A stretch of 64,000 nt of DNA from Dioscorea cayenensis subsp. rotundata (taxonomy: Eukaryota; Streptophyta; Magnoliopsida; Dioscoreales; Dioscoreaceae): positions 2,941,622-3,005,621 of the forward strand of contig NC_052489.1 in the NCBI RefSeq assembly GCF_009730915.1, in the 5' to 3' direction. Made by a program: the position numbers and the translations under genes. Below, piece by piece: positions 35,521 to 47,120 of the stretch. The notes under the pieces were generated by a model. It was not told where the DNA came from. It saw only the letters and a list, made by a program, of their open reading frames with translations, and made no database searches. How positions within the stretch are numbered: position 1 is the stretch's first letter; each line of letters begins with the position of its first letter.

Positions 35521-36813
35521 GGGAAAATTACTGTTCACCCCTCGTAATTTTCAAAACTTCCCAAAAACCCCCTCCAACTTTTTTGCACACGGTACTCAGT
35601 TATATTTTACATTCCTTTTAACCCTCACGGTAAGTTGAAGTGGGTCAGCGATATGAAATTCCTTTTTTGCCCTTGCAAAAGTGGGAAAAAAATGGCGCCC
35701 AATCATAACTTTTCTTTATCGATAGTTTTTCAATGCCTCACTGCTTTCTTTTCTCAAACAAAGTTTAGAAGGCTCATATCTTGTCTTTCTTCTTGTTCTT
35801 GTTCTTGTTCTTCTTCTTCTTCTTCTTCTTCTTCTTTTTTTCTTCTTCTCATTTGGTGTATTCGATTTTAGCTCTTCGATTAAATTATGGAGAGTTTTTT
35901 GTGCTATTGCTTAGATACTGACGGGGAGGGACGAGTGCTAATGTTCACGTGACTGACTTAGGAATCGAGTGTTAGGGCTGAAATATGTGAGCGATGGGGT
36001 CTCGATATTTCCCGTGTCGAGGGTGAAGTTTATCACACCCGATGGACATAAAAGCAGTATGTCTCATATAAAACGAGGTTGACTTCCAGCAGCATGTGTC
36101 ACGTGCAGCTCCATCTTCAAATGTTACATTGTTGATCTTGTTGTTGGGGAGCGGATGATGTGGCATCGTATCCTCACGAAAAAGCGAGTTCTTCTCGTTG
36201 TAAGTTTCTTCTCGCTTTATGTTTATATAGTTGTAGAAGTTAATTATTGTTTATTATCCCCAGTCATCTGTTTACATTTATCAAGTTTCCATTTAAACAC
36301 TATTGTCTCCGATTAACTTATTAACTTATTATTTAACTTTTTTTGTTTTTAACGTTTAAGATTTATGTTTATCGTTTAAATATTTTTGTGTCTCTGTTTA
36401 AATATTGATCGTGTTCGTTTAAACTAAAGTGTTGGCGAGGGAATTGGAATCTGGCGCTTACGTTCCACATCATGGCGAGCCCCGAGGGTGTGGCATGCCT
36501 TCCTTCCTCATCCGATCAAGTCGAAGTGTTGTCGTTGGATATTGGACAATGTTTTGAAGGCGTTGAACATTTCGAGACGCACTTAGGAATTTTTGCAATC
36601 AAAAGGAATTTTTGACTTCAAATTCTGAAGAACGAGAAACACGGGTGATTGTGGAAGGAAGCTTCGACTTCAAAAATGGCGTATAAGGAAGCTATATTCC
36701 CCATACCGGACAATGACAGGGCCGATGGATGAAAAATCGCGACTGCGTTTGCGACCCTTTGTGACGAGAAGGCAACACTGAGTGTCCTAGAGCGAAAGAG
36801 GATCGAGTCGTAG

Positions 36814-36900
36814 CGTCCCGAGGTCCGCAAGTTGCGTTGTAGCCATTGCCACGTTTCGTGTCACGATCGCAGATCGTGGAATGAATACATGCTCGACTAG
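36814..36900 (+). pseudogene. MULE-type CCHC zinc-knuckle C-terminus, damaged
   Basis: Reads RPEVRKLRCSHCHVSCHDRR then SWNEYMLD and stop. The spacing CX2CX4HX4W matches the CX2CX4HX4C knuckle near the C-terminus of many MULE transposases, except that the last Cys is Trp. Upstream reading frames are too broken to follow. Confidence 0.45.
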
Positions 36901-37799
36901 GCATTGTGTATATACTTCTTATTATTGTTTAAATATTGAACTTTATATTTAAATATATCTCTTACGTTTTAAATATTTTTATTCTCTGTTTAACTCATTA
37001 TTTTTTTATCGTTTAAAATAAATTTGTATCCGCTTAAAATGTACTGACGGGATGGTGCTAGCGGTTCCCCCAGCGTGATTAATACACGCTCGGTTCCCCC
37101 AGCGTTTCCACTCCGTCGCACATAAAAAAATCGGAACATTACATTACACTCTATAAGAGATTATTAAGTAATAAGGATATTTTTAAACAAAAAAATATTA
37201 AGTATATTTTTTTGTTGTAATTACATTGATATTATTAAATAATAAGGATATTTTTAAACAGAAAATATTAAATTTAAACAGAGAAACCTAAACTTAAACA
37301 GAGAAAACGAAAGTTAAAAGGGCAAAAAGTTATCATTATACTGATTAAAATGAATGTTGATATTAGCCGATAATGAAAATGAAAATGAAAACGAACCCTA
37401 CCCGATAATGTACCCTACGGACTACAATATCATCCAACAAGAACGGAACCTCAAAAGCGAAAGCAGAATGAATTTAATTGAATTTAGATACATGTACATT
37501 TACATTGACAAAAATTTGTCATGTTCTTCGGAAAAAAATGAATTGAATTTAAAACCGGTTTTACATTTGAAACTATTACACCTATACTAATGACTATGAC
37601 CCCAGCTTGCGTACACTCCCCTCGGTTCGTTTTTACACGAGTAAAAGCGGAGTTTAAACAATTACATTGATATTTACACAATGAACTATATACTTAAACA
37701 CTGAAAGTGTATGTTAAACAATGAATCGGATTATTAAAGAAAGAATTGTGTATACAAATATAGAAAGAATGACTAAGAACCCAGCTTGCGAAGACTCCC

Positions 37800-39870
37800 C
37801 TCCGGGTCGTGATGCTGGCGCCTCCCTCCCTAAGTATCGCGGAAACATACCTTAATCGCAAATAAGGGACGTCAGTCTGCGGTACCCGTAGCTTCTCACC
37901 GGCGAGTAACTGCTCGATAAACCGCATGACATAGACGCTGCAGTCGACACTTCCTTTTTACGTCGTGGGGCTTCGATTAGTCGTGAACAAGCGGGTACTT
38001 TGCGGTCGCCGACTAGCCCTAACTCCATGTCGATACTGAGGTCGAATAGGTTCCATTGTCGAGATATACAAGTTCATATTAGAATGCCGATTATTTACCG
38101 AACACTATTACACAAACATAAATTATTAAAGCACTTACCATTTCTAGCGCGTTTTTTTATCGTATTCTTCGCTTTGGCATGAAGAATAATGCCCGTATTC
38201 TTGTTTTTCATTGTCAAGGGACGACGACATGGAAGTGGCCACTCATAATTATCGGGAGGATGATCGATGTCCACTTCATGCAAGTTGCTGCGCGGCATCT
38301 CCAATCATAGCCATCGTGGATTCGTATGCGTCGTCGCCTCGCTTTTGACATGAACAAGGCCGGTGGCCGTGTGATGGAGGCGCCTCTTATAACGATATGG
38401 CACTACGCTCATCGTCTTTTTGCAAGATACATACGAATGCGTCCCATCACATCGCTGCGCGACCGTCTCCTTCCCTCGAGCGGGTCGAATAGATTGGCCC
38501 GTGTGGTCGTCGAGAGTCGTTCTTCCACACGACGGTCTTGTGTACTGGAACAAAGACATGTAAACAATGTTGTAAGTATAAAATTAAAGCGTTAAAGTAT
38601 AAACTTTAAATTCTATATTGAATGTTTTAAACGATAACGGTAATATTTAAAAGGGTATCACTTATAAGTTAAATGTTATTTGTAAATTTTTAAACGTTAA
38701 CGCTCCCTACTTAAATGGTAACTAAAAGCGAGTGTAAACAATATCATAAAAACTTCAAACTTACTTGTCCATAGGGGCGTTGAGGAAGATCCTTATCAAC
38801 TCCGCTCAGTACTTATTGAGGCGCGATTAGTAGCGTATTTTTTTCTTCGGAATGAAGACTTTCCGAAGTTCTTCTACTTTTTTATTGGCTTCCTTTAATG
38901 GGGGCACGACGGCAGCATCAACGGGAGACACTTCCTTACATGCTTCTTGTTCTTGTGGGATTGTGTCTGCCTTCGATGCGGCACGGTCAGCCGTTGGTTC
39001 CACCGTGAATTCCACTTCGTTGAGGATAGACTCAACGACCTTCTCAACCGTGAGTTCCACGGCAGCAGCATCAATGGGAGACACAACGTTGTCTGGTTCT
39101 TCTTCATGGATTGTGTCCATCTTTGATGCCGCACTGTCAGGCGCCGGTTCCACCGTATGCATGATGTCGTCAACAACAGAGTCGACGATCTTTTCCACCG
39201 CGGCAAACTCAGCGCCATCTTCAATCTCCTCCACCGTGATGGGCATGTCATCAGCGTTAACAACATCGACCGCCGATGGTGCTGCTTGCCGATGAGTCTT
39301 TCGCTATTATTTCATCGTCCGACCGCACGGGTGGAGACGGAGGCATTATTGTTTTTCCTCTTTTTGCAAGCTTCTTGAATGAGGGCCGTCTTTGAAGGGC
39401 CACCCCGATGATGTCCTCGTCGTCGAACTCCGACGGCGTATCGGTCCCGGGTGCTTCATTTGTTTTGAAGGAAGGCGCGATCGATTGTGGTCGTGACCGC
39501 CTTCAATGCCTCCACCCGGCGGCAAGTCGAGGGAACTTCGGTCATCAAAATCGCAAGCCTACATGAGGAGTTGCGGTGACATCCTCGCCTAGTCTGGCGG
39601 GGGGCGCCACGTTCGGGGCGGACAGCGGTCGGGGAAGCCACGGTCGGGCGGGGTGGGGAGGGCTTCTCCGGCCTCGGCGAATGCGTTTTGGCACAGGCGA
39701 GGGAGAAAGCGGCGTCCGGTAGCGCAAGGAAGAGGTTGCCCTCTCATCTTGCTTTTTGAGCAGCGGTTCGGGAGCAATAACATCCAGACCGACGGTTGGC
39801 CGAACAAATACTTCTTCATCGAGCATTCGCAGGAACCATTTCGGGAAACTAGCATGTGTAAAAGCAAACA
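37800..39870 (-). pseudogene. Ulp1/C48 SUMO-protease-like gene remnant
   Basis: Several minus-strand pieces, from 5' to 3': a segment starting FTHASFPKWFLRMLDEEVF (from about 39865), a segment with two copies of a roughly 47-residue repeat (38827-39246; VEKIVDSVVDDI..TVEPAPDSAASKMDTI and VEKVVESILNEV..TVEPTADRAASKADTI), then LPIIMSGHFHVVV (about 38200-38270), which looks like the catalytic His strand, and finally VDCSVYVMRFIEQLLAGEK followed by LRVPQTDVPYLRLRYVS (about 37815-37950), the catalytic Cys region and C-terminus. Stops and frameshifts separate the pieces. Similar ULP-like genes are carried by plant MULEs. Confidence 0.6.
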
Positions 39871-40018
39871 ATCTTAGCGAAATTATTTAGTTTAAACAAT
39901 TAAAACTATATTTACACATGTAACTCGTATATTTAAAGCGTTATAACCTATTGTGTTAAAGCGATGAAACAAACAAATTAAACATTAAACTAAAAAGTTT
40001 AAGCGGTAGTTGAACAAA

Positions 40019-41018
40019 NNNNNNNNNNNNNNNNNNNNNNNNNNNNNNNNNNNNNNNNNNNNNNNNNNNNNNNNNNNNNNNNNNNNNNNNNNNNNNNNNN
40101 NNNNNNNNNNNNNNNNNNNNNNNNNNNNNNNNNNNNNNNNNNNNNNNNNNNNNNNNNNNNNNNNNNNNNNNNNNNNNNNNNNNNNNNNNNNNNNNNNNNN
40201 NNNNNNNNNNNNNNNNNNNNNNNNNNNNNNNNNNNNNNNNNNNNNNNNNNNNNNNNNNNNNNNNNNNNNNNNNNNNNNNNNNNNNNNNNNNNNNNNNNNN
40301 NNNNNNNNNNNNNNNNNNNNNNNNNNNNNNNNNNNNNNNNNNNNNNNNNNNNNNNNNNNNNNNNNNNNNNNNNNNNNNNNNNNNNNNNNNNNNNNNNNNN
40401 NNNNNNNNNNNNNNNNNNNNNNNNNNNNNNNNNNNNNNNNNNNNNNNNNNNNNNNNNNNNNNNNNNNNNNNNNNNNNNNNNNNNNNNNNNNNNNNNNNNN
40501 NNNNNNNNNNNNNNNNNNNNNNNNNNNNNNNNNNNNNNNNNNNNNNNNNNNNNNNNNNNNNNNNNNNNNNNNNNNNNNNNNNNNNNNNNNNNNNNNNNNN
40601 NNNNNNNNNNNNNNNNNNNNNNNNNNNNNNNNNNNNNNNNNNNNNNNNNNNNNNNNNNNNNNNNNNNNNNNNNNNNNNNNNNNNNNNNNNNNNNNNNNNN
40701 NNNNNNNNNNNNNNNNNNNNNNNNNNNNNNNNNNNNNNNNNNNNNNNNNNNNNNNNNNNNNNNNNNNNNNNNNNNNNNNNNNNNNNNNNNNNNNNNNNNN
40801 NNNNNNNNNNNNNNNNNNNNNNNNNNNNNNNNNNNNNNNNNNNNNNNNNNNNNNNNNNNNNNNNNNNNNNNNNNNNNNNNNNNNNNNNNNNNNNNNNNNN
40901 NNNNNNNNNNNNNNNNNNNNNNNNNNNNNNNNNNNNNNNNNNNNNNNNNNNNNNNNNNNNNNNNNNNNNNNNNNNNNNNNNNNNNNNNNNNNNNNNNNNN
41001 NNNNNNNNNNNNNNNNNN
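40019..41018. other. assembly gap (1,000 Ns)
   Basis: Exactly 1,000 unresolved bases, a round number that suggests a scaffolding placeholder of unknown true length. It lies between two repetitive elements, and a perfect short palindrome follows within 31 bases of its right edge. Open frames spanning it are meaningless. Confidence 0.98.
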
Positions 41019-41048
41019 TTTGGTTTACATTTTTTGGGTGTTTTGTTG

Positions 41049-41087
41049 CATTTGGACTTACGGCCAAATTGGCCGTAAGTCCAAATG
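41049..41087. repeat. perfect 19-bp palindrome with 1-nt spacer
   Basis: Left arm CATTTGGACTTACGGCCAA (41049-41067), one A, then its exact inverse (41069-41087). It can form a hairpin or cruciform. It lies 31 bases after the assembly gap, so it is either a genuine subterminal structure of the Harbinger element or a contig-end artefact. Confidence 0.95.
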
Positions 41088-41204
41088 TTGCATTTCTTTT
41101 TCATAAAAAGTTACCCCTTCATTCCACGAGGTTTTTGTATCTTCTTCATTCTCAAGACTGTGCTCACAGGACACCCTCTCCTCCTTTCCCTTGCCTGCTC
41201 AGCC

Positions 41205-41400
41205 TTCAAGGGCTTTGTTATCGAGTCCCAAGGTTTCCTTACCGACTCACAGGGCTTCGTCACCGCCTCCCAAGGCTTCATGACCGACTCCCAGAGCTTC
41301 AGCTTCGTCATCGACTCCTAGGGCTTCGTCACCGCCTCCCAGACCTTCAGCTTTGTCACCGACTCGTAGGCTTCGTCACTGCCTCCTAGGGATTCGAAGC
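41205..41400 (+). repeat. 24-bp minisatellite (about eight units)
   Basis: Degenerate units of the form TCCCAAGGCTTCATGACCGAC with small length changes. In one frame the start reads as an octapeptide repeat (SQGFLTDS, SQGFVTAS, SQGFMTDS). It sits in the 5' region of the Harbinger element, so whether it is translated is unknown. Confidence 0.8.
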
Positions 41401-42956
41401 GGAGGTGAGCTATCGCCAATTCCATATCTTTTAGGATTTCTTTGGATTTTTTTGGATTTCTGTTAGGAATTCATTCAATTTGGAAGAACAACTGGTTCAT
41501 CTCCCACACACAAGTAGCTTTAGTAGTGCTGATGATGTGATGTGCTTTTTAAAACAATGGAATCAGTTGCTGATGATGTTCGTTTTGTAAATGCTGCCAA
41601 ATACGTTGTTCATTCCTTCCTTCTTACTTTATACATAATACCTTGTTGGATATGTGGTTGGTCATGTACAGCTACGGGATTAAAGCCAAATTTTCTTTTT
41701 TTTGTTCCTGCAAATATCAGTGCTTGTTTTGTTACAAACATGTACAATTCACAAATTCTGAAAAATAAACATTGTTTAACTTTTGTTAAGGCCTTTAGGC
41801 CTGAATATGAGTCAACTAGACTTCACTCTTGGATTGATGAATGTTGACTACACTATTAAAGTACTAGGTCTGACTTAACAATTAGAAATTAGAAACTGAG
41901 AAAGACATCCTTATCCAAAGTTTGTTAGTGGCAGCTCAGTGATTAAGGAAGGTAGGCAACATGCTTATCTTGAAAACTTCATCTTAATCTTCAAGAGATT
42001 CATGTTTATCTTGATTGATCTCAATACTTCATGTTCACTTTATATAGTTGAGACCAGTTCTCCATTTATCATTTTGTACTATGATGGTGTACTATGATGG
42101 AACCTGGCACCCTCAACAAGAGACACTGGAAAAGCAAAATGAATGAATACATGCTGGTAACTCAGTGTTCATGCAGCCAAAAGTAGGAAGATATTAAGAT
42201 ACTAGTGTTTGAAGACAATGAATATGATGTTTAATACTTTAATATATGCATGAGAAGCAAGGATTGTGGAGCCTTCAATTGATGTGGCAGGTAGGACATT
42301 AATTATTGGGTGGTGCTATAGTTGTGACCACAAAATATCCAACAGATAACACTAGTGGGCTTTAATGCCCAAACATGTGAGATAAGTTGTCTGCTAGTGC
42401 TTGTATAGTATCTCTAGAGTCCCTTATAAAAGGCAATTTATTTCTAAGGATAATTGCCTTGGTACCAGTGGTATTAATATTTTACTTTGATCATGTTTAT
42501 TGGTTGCTAAAATCATATAAATACACTTTCAGAGCTTGAGTTAATGATTTTGTCACCACTTGTCTATAGTTTGGTAAGTAAGTACAAAAGGGTTGTTTTG
42601 TATTTGCTTGCATTAAAGTATGCACAACATTTTAAAAGTCAACAGAATAAGTTACTACCTAAGAAAGTAAAGATATCTAGTATACAAGTGGCTCCAAAAT
42701 GTGTGTAAGATTGTAGGTTTCACATTGGATAAATAGGTGAAAATAAATAATTTCGTATATAATATCTATGAATGTTTGCCCATCAATGTTCATTCTTAAT
42801 CGAATTGCTGTCAGTTGGTATATATGCCAACAAGATAATTATTCTTTAACCTGTCACATAATTAATCTTCATGTATGTGACTAATTCTATGCCAGTTGCC
42901 CATTTCTTCTGCCTACTATTATTTTGAATTTTTTTTTATCTAAACTCATATTATAA

Positions 42957-44203
42957 ATGGAGAATCAATTTGGTGATGAAAGCGTTGTACTTGCCACCGC
43001 TACCATTGTTGCAATTGTAGCGTTAAGGTGGTATAGTAGGAGAAGAGGATTGAATTTGCCACGAGAACCGTATTACAATAGGGATTTACAACGTACAAAT
43101 TATATTTCAAGAATAATACATGGATCCGATGAGGCTAGTATAGCAATGCTAAGGATGAAAAGGGTTGTATTTTTTGGGTTATGTGATTTATTGAAGTCAA
43201 GAGGATTGTTGTGCAACACCCTACATATAAGTGTGGAAGAGCAACTAGCAATGTTTCTTCACATTCTTGGTCATAATGTGAGGAATAGGGTGATTGGAGT
43301 AAATTTTTTGCATTCCGGTGAAACTATTAGCTGATATTTTAAACATGTATTATATGCCATAGGAGAGCTTCGGGATGAATTTATCCAACCGCCTCGCACA
43401 ACAACTAGTTCAGTAATTACACATGATCCAAGGTTTATGCCATATTTTAAGGTAAGAAAATATTGAATAACTCTACTATATGGCTCATAGACTTATATGC
43501 AATATGTAATATTTTTGTCCATTAATAAATAGGATTGCATAGGAGCGCTTGATGGTACACATATCTATGCATCCATTCAAAAGGAAATTGTAGCTCGTTT
43601 ATGTGGGAGAAAACCATATCCCACCCAAAATGTGTTGGCCGCAGTTGACTTTGAATTAAGGTTTACATATGTTCTAGCTGGGTGGGAAGGTTCAGCACAT
43701 GATGCACTTGTACTTCGTGATGCTTTAGAAAGAGAGGATGGTCTTATTGTGCATGAAGGTATGTTACCATTTGACAAAATTATAATTATTACACTGTCAA
43801 AATAACTAATACAATTATCCATGTAGGCAAGTATTACCTTGTAGATGAGGGATATTCTACAAGAGCGGGTTTTATATCACCATTTCGTGGTGTTCGCTAT
43901 CATCTTAAGGAATTTAGTACCCGCTTACCATCAAATAACAAGGAACTATTTAATTATAGACATTTTTCATTACGCACTACCGTGGAACGAGCGTTTGGAG
44001 CTTTGAAGAATCGCTTCAAAATTCTCACATCTAGACCACTCTTTCCATATCGAACACAAGTAGATATTGTAGTTGCGTGTTGCATTTTACACAATTATAT
44101 TTTACAAGGAGGTAATGATATTTATGTACCCGATGTTGAAGAATGAGAACCTAATGTGCAAGAAGTTAGAACTCAATCCCAAGCACGTGAGGAAGCAAGA
44201 TAA
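42957..44203 (+). pseudogene. PIF/Harbinger DDE transposase (HARBI1-like), broken
   Basis: Three exons: 42957-43451, 43533-43758, 43827-44203, with GT-AG introns of 81 and 68 bases. Motifs: RRRGLNLPREPYYNRDLQR at the N-terminus; ISVEEQLAMFLHILGHNVRN; first catalytic Asp in GALDGTHIYA; second in GWEGSAHDALVLRDAL; catalytic Glu in TTVERAFGALKNRFKIL. These are the conserved blocks of plant PIF transposases (DDE_Tnp_4). Two lesions: an in-frame TGA at 43332-43334 where the family has an arginine (probably CGA to TGA), and an extra T in the run at 44100-44104 that shifts the frame just after CILHNYI, giving an early stop at 44114-44116. An enzyme without its C-terminal tail is conceivable, but the first stop kills it. 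Confidence 0.9.
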
Positions 44204-44510
44204 TGATTAGCAATACGTGATGTAATCATGGAGGCTATGTGGAACAATAGATAGTGTTTTCCTTCATTGTGGTTTTGTTGTTTAATTACATACTACCTTT
44301 GTTGTGGTTTTGTTGTGGAATTATATTTAATGTGGTTGTTTTGTGTTGTTGCATTTTGTAATTATTCTTTTGATAACTAGGTTTAATGTGACACTATATA
44401 ACTTCATTGGGGTTCTAACTCAATGTGATTGTTTTGTGTTGTTGCATTTTGTGTTCGTTTCTTTTTAATTTATTTCTTCTTCGTTTATTGTATTTTTTTA
44501 TATGTAAAGG

Positions 44511-45521
44511 ATGGACTCAGTCGAAATGACTCAAGAAAGCGAAAATAATGGAAGGAGATGCCCAACTAATTTTAGGTGGACAACAATCATGACGTCATTT
44601 TTGCTCAAATACTTAGTTGAGCAAGCAAACCTTGGCCTTAAAACTGACAAAGGTTTCAAGAGTACTGTGCAGTTATGAGGGCTGTTAGTACGAGGTTTAA
44701 CATGGTTGTGAGTGATACACATGTTATCAATCGTCTCCGACATGTAAGAAAAATATGGGTAATAATAAAAAAGCTTAAGAGTTTAAGTGGGGTTTCTTGG
44801 GATGATTCAGAGAAGAAAATCATTATGGGCATTGAAGAATTCCGAACATACATACAGGTAATTTGAAGTTTGTTTTTATTTTTATAATTGATATTTGTGT
44901 GCATTATCTCTATTTGCTTGTCCTTGTTTCTTTTTTTTTTTTTTGTAATCACATCCTAATGAAGCGGTTTACATCAATAAGCCCATTGAAGATTATGAGG
45001 AGATGGCCATTGTTTGTGGGAACGATCAAGCTACGGGGTCATTTGCAAGAACAGGTTCTCAAAGCTCTAGGAGTCTAGGTGTCTGCATGGAAATGCCATC
45101 AACACCACCGACATTGGATTCTGACGATCAACCACAAGGGTTAGATGATTGGGACTTCACTCAATCGCAACCTCCTCCGGCGGAAACACCAACAACATCC
45201 ACTTCTAGGGCGAAAGAAGTAAACAATGGGTCAAAGCATATTAGGCGAGAAGAATTGGAAGTCATGCAAAAAATCTCCATTGGATTAGATAGGCTTGCAA
45301 GTGTCGCGGAGACGGACAAAGGTGTACAGTTGAGTAAGAGATTGTACGATGAGGTCATGACTTTGATTGGCTACTACAATAAGTTTGATCTTGGTTTAGC
45401 ATATGACCATTTGAATGCCCAAAATAATCTAGCAACTGCTTTTATAAACAAAGATCATGACCTTCGATGCTTTTGGATGGATGGTTTCCTTAGGCAGTTG
45501 GGGCGTGATGGTGGTGTCTAA
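44511..45521 (+). pseudogene. Harbinger Myb/SANT-like DNA-binding protein, frameshifted
   Basis: Second gene of the PIF element. Exon 1 (44511-44857) opens MDSVEMTQESENNGRRCP and carries the Myb/SANT-like domain (RWTTIMTSFLLKYLVEQ, then RAVSTRFNMVVSD, then IKKLKSLSGVSWDD). A 2-base insertion near 44675-44678 breaks it between the two halves of the domain. The intron donor is intact (44858), but the expected acceptor appears as TAATCACATCC where an AG would be needed (44947-44948 AA). Exon 2 runs to 45521 (HPNEAVYINKPIEDYEEMA, then a Ser/Pro-rich linker, then RREELEVMQKISIGLDRLA). In related elements this protein binds the TIRs and recruits the transposase to the nucleus. Confidence 0.85.
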
Positions 45522-46344
45522 GTTTGTCTACTCTTATGATTTACTTATTTTGTGTGTTTTTAAGTTTATGGACATTTATTATTTTGCATGTTGTTTTTGT
45601 TTAGAGTTGTTGAACTATGTTATGTTTTATGAACATGTTGACAATTTAATGGTGTTGGTTGTTAAATTTAGGTTGTTGAGTCCCAAACTTGTTTGATGAA
45701 CATGTTGAATTATTGAATATGATTTGTTGACTTTATATCTTGTTTTATGAACATGTTGAATTATTGAATATGATTTGTCTCAAATTTGAGGAATTTTAAA
45801 TTCAATTTCAAGTGAGTATGCTCAAGTAATAAGCACCAATTGATGGTTGTATTAGTAAGTTCAATTCAAGTATATTGAATAACTAATTTAAAAATAAATA
45901 AATAAATTATAAATAAATACAATTCATTAACTTAAATCCATTTTAGATAAATAAAATACATTAACTTAAATAAATAAAACAGATTTTAAATGAAATATTA
46001 AAGAAAATTATAAATTATAAAAATTTTGAAAATAGGGGTAATCTCACCACTTACTTTACATGGTGATTCTAATCCACAACTTACATCAAACCAAACACTT
46101 GAAAAGAAAATGCAGTATTTTCATTTACAGGCAACCAAACAACCATGATGTAAGTGAAAATACAGTAATTTCAATTACATGTAATTTGACTTACACTGTA
46201 ATTTGAAATATTGGTAACCAAACAACCCCAAAAAAAATTGTAAAAACTACTCCTACATCACAAGAAAGATATAATTTGACTTGTCATTCAGTCTCTACAT
46301 GTCTTCTTTATTTATTTTATCACTTTTTTTAATTTTCATTTATT

Positions 46345-46346
<2 letters not shown>

Positions 46347-46407
<61 letters not shown>
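46347..46407. repeat. TTA trinucleotide microsatellite
   Basis: About twenty TTA units preceded by TTTA repeats. It lies just outside the Harbinger right end. Confidence 0.92.
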
Positions 46408-47120
46408 GGGTTTAGGTGCTTCTTTGATTTATCTTCTAATTTCGTTGACAATGAAGCTTTCCTCCCAATGCTCTATATATTTTCTTGTATTTGAAAGTTC
46501 TCCAAAACCTATGGCTCTAAAGGCATCATATGTTTTTTTTTTAATAATATGGGCAAACCATAACATCATGTTTTTTACCCAATCAACATCATTTTTATTA
46601 AAAAAAAATAATAATCTAACATCAATTTTATATATTGTTGTAACAGTGACCTTAACCAAAGAATTATGTTCCATGAAGTTAATTTATGCACTTTTAAATA
46701 AATGAAAGTCTTTCATAAGGTAAGGCCGGCTGGGAGGACCACCAAACATTACCATACTATTATTTATTTTTTTATTCGATTACTTAATTTTATTTCCCAC
46801 TTACCCTTTCTTCTTTCGATCCAAAAAAAAAAGTCAATGAATCTCAATAAAACCAAAACTTGGCGACAGAATTTCCCACCAGATTCTTGTTTTTCTCGTA
46901 GCATCAACAACGCGTTACATACTTTATCTATAAATTAAAAAGACAATATATGCCGGCCTAAGCTTAATAATTAATTTGTTGTTAACCACGCATTAATTAG
47001 TTTAACTTATCTAAACAGCACAAAACATTCACTACCATTATTAAACTCTAAACTTCACCATAGACACATACACACAATTAGATTTGCATTCCAATTTCCA
47101 ATCAAAGCAAAGAGATCATC
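46408..47120 (+). promoter_or_regulatory. upstream region of the first UGT85-like gene
   Basis: No gene recognised. The ~700 bp between the TTA repeat and the UGT start must include its promoter. The Harbinger element ends less than 0.9 kb upstream of the start codon. Confidence 0.4.

Larger units (their letters stand above)
35521..40018. mobile_element. degraded element with Ulp1 protease and MULE-type zinc-knuckle remnants
   Basis: About 4.5 kb of repeat-like sequence running into the assembly gap. It begins GGGAAAATTACTGTTCACCCCTC, which looks like a long-TIR end, and has a (TTC)n tract (35805-35845). It contains a zinc-knuckle scrap (36814-36900, plus) and Ulp1/C48 protease remnants (37800-39870, minus). 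Many TTTAAAC words are scattered through the spacer DNA. MULEs carrying ULP-like genes (Kaonashi/KI-MULEs) are known in plants and would unite these pieces. The right end is in or beyond the gap, so element boundaries are uncertain. Confidence 0.5.
41019..46229 (+). mobile_element. PIF/Harbinger element with both element genes
   Basis: Contains the two genes typical of this superfamily in the same orientation: DDE transposase (42957-44203) and a Myb/SANT-like protein (44511-45521). The right end (inverted) reads GGGGTTGTTTGGTTACCAAT, a Harbinger/Tourist terminal repeat, ending at 46229. Further AACCAAACA words at 46088 and 46133 look like subterminal repeats. The left end is not seen, but the first bases after the gap (TTTGGTTTACA) resemble the inside of the same repeat, so the left end may lie at the gap edge. 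41400-42956 has no recognisable coding sequence. Both genes are damaged, so the copy is dead. Confidence 0.75.

Noticed and set aside
36618..36904. Minus-strand frames of about 70 residues with Cys/His content
   Set aside because: The plus strand carries the better-supported zinc-knuckle scrap in the same place; the minus frames match nothing.
39956..41389. Long open frames spanning the gap region
   Set aside because: They consist almost entirely of unknown residues from the 1,000 Ns.
46429..46674. 81-residue minus-strand frame upstream of UGT copy 1
   Set aside because: No recognisable domain, low-complexity poly-Lys and AT-rich context; not enough to call a gene.
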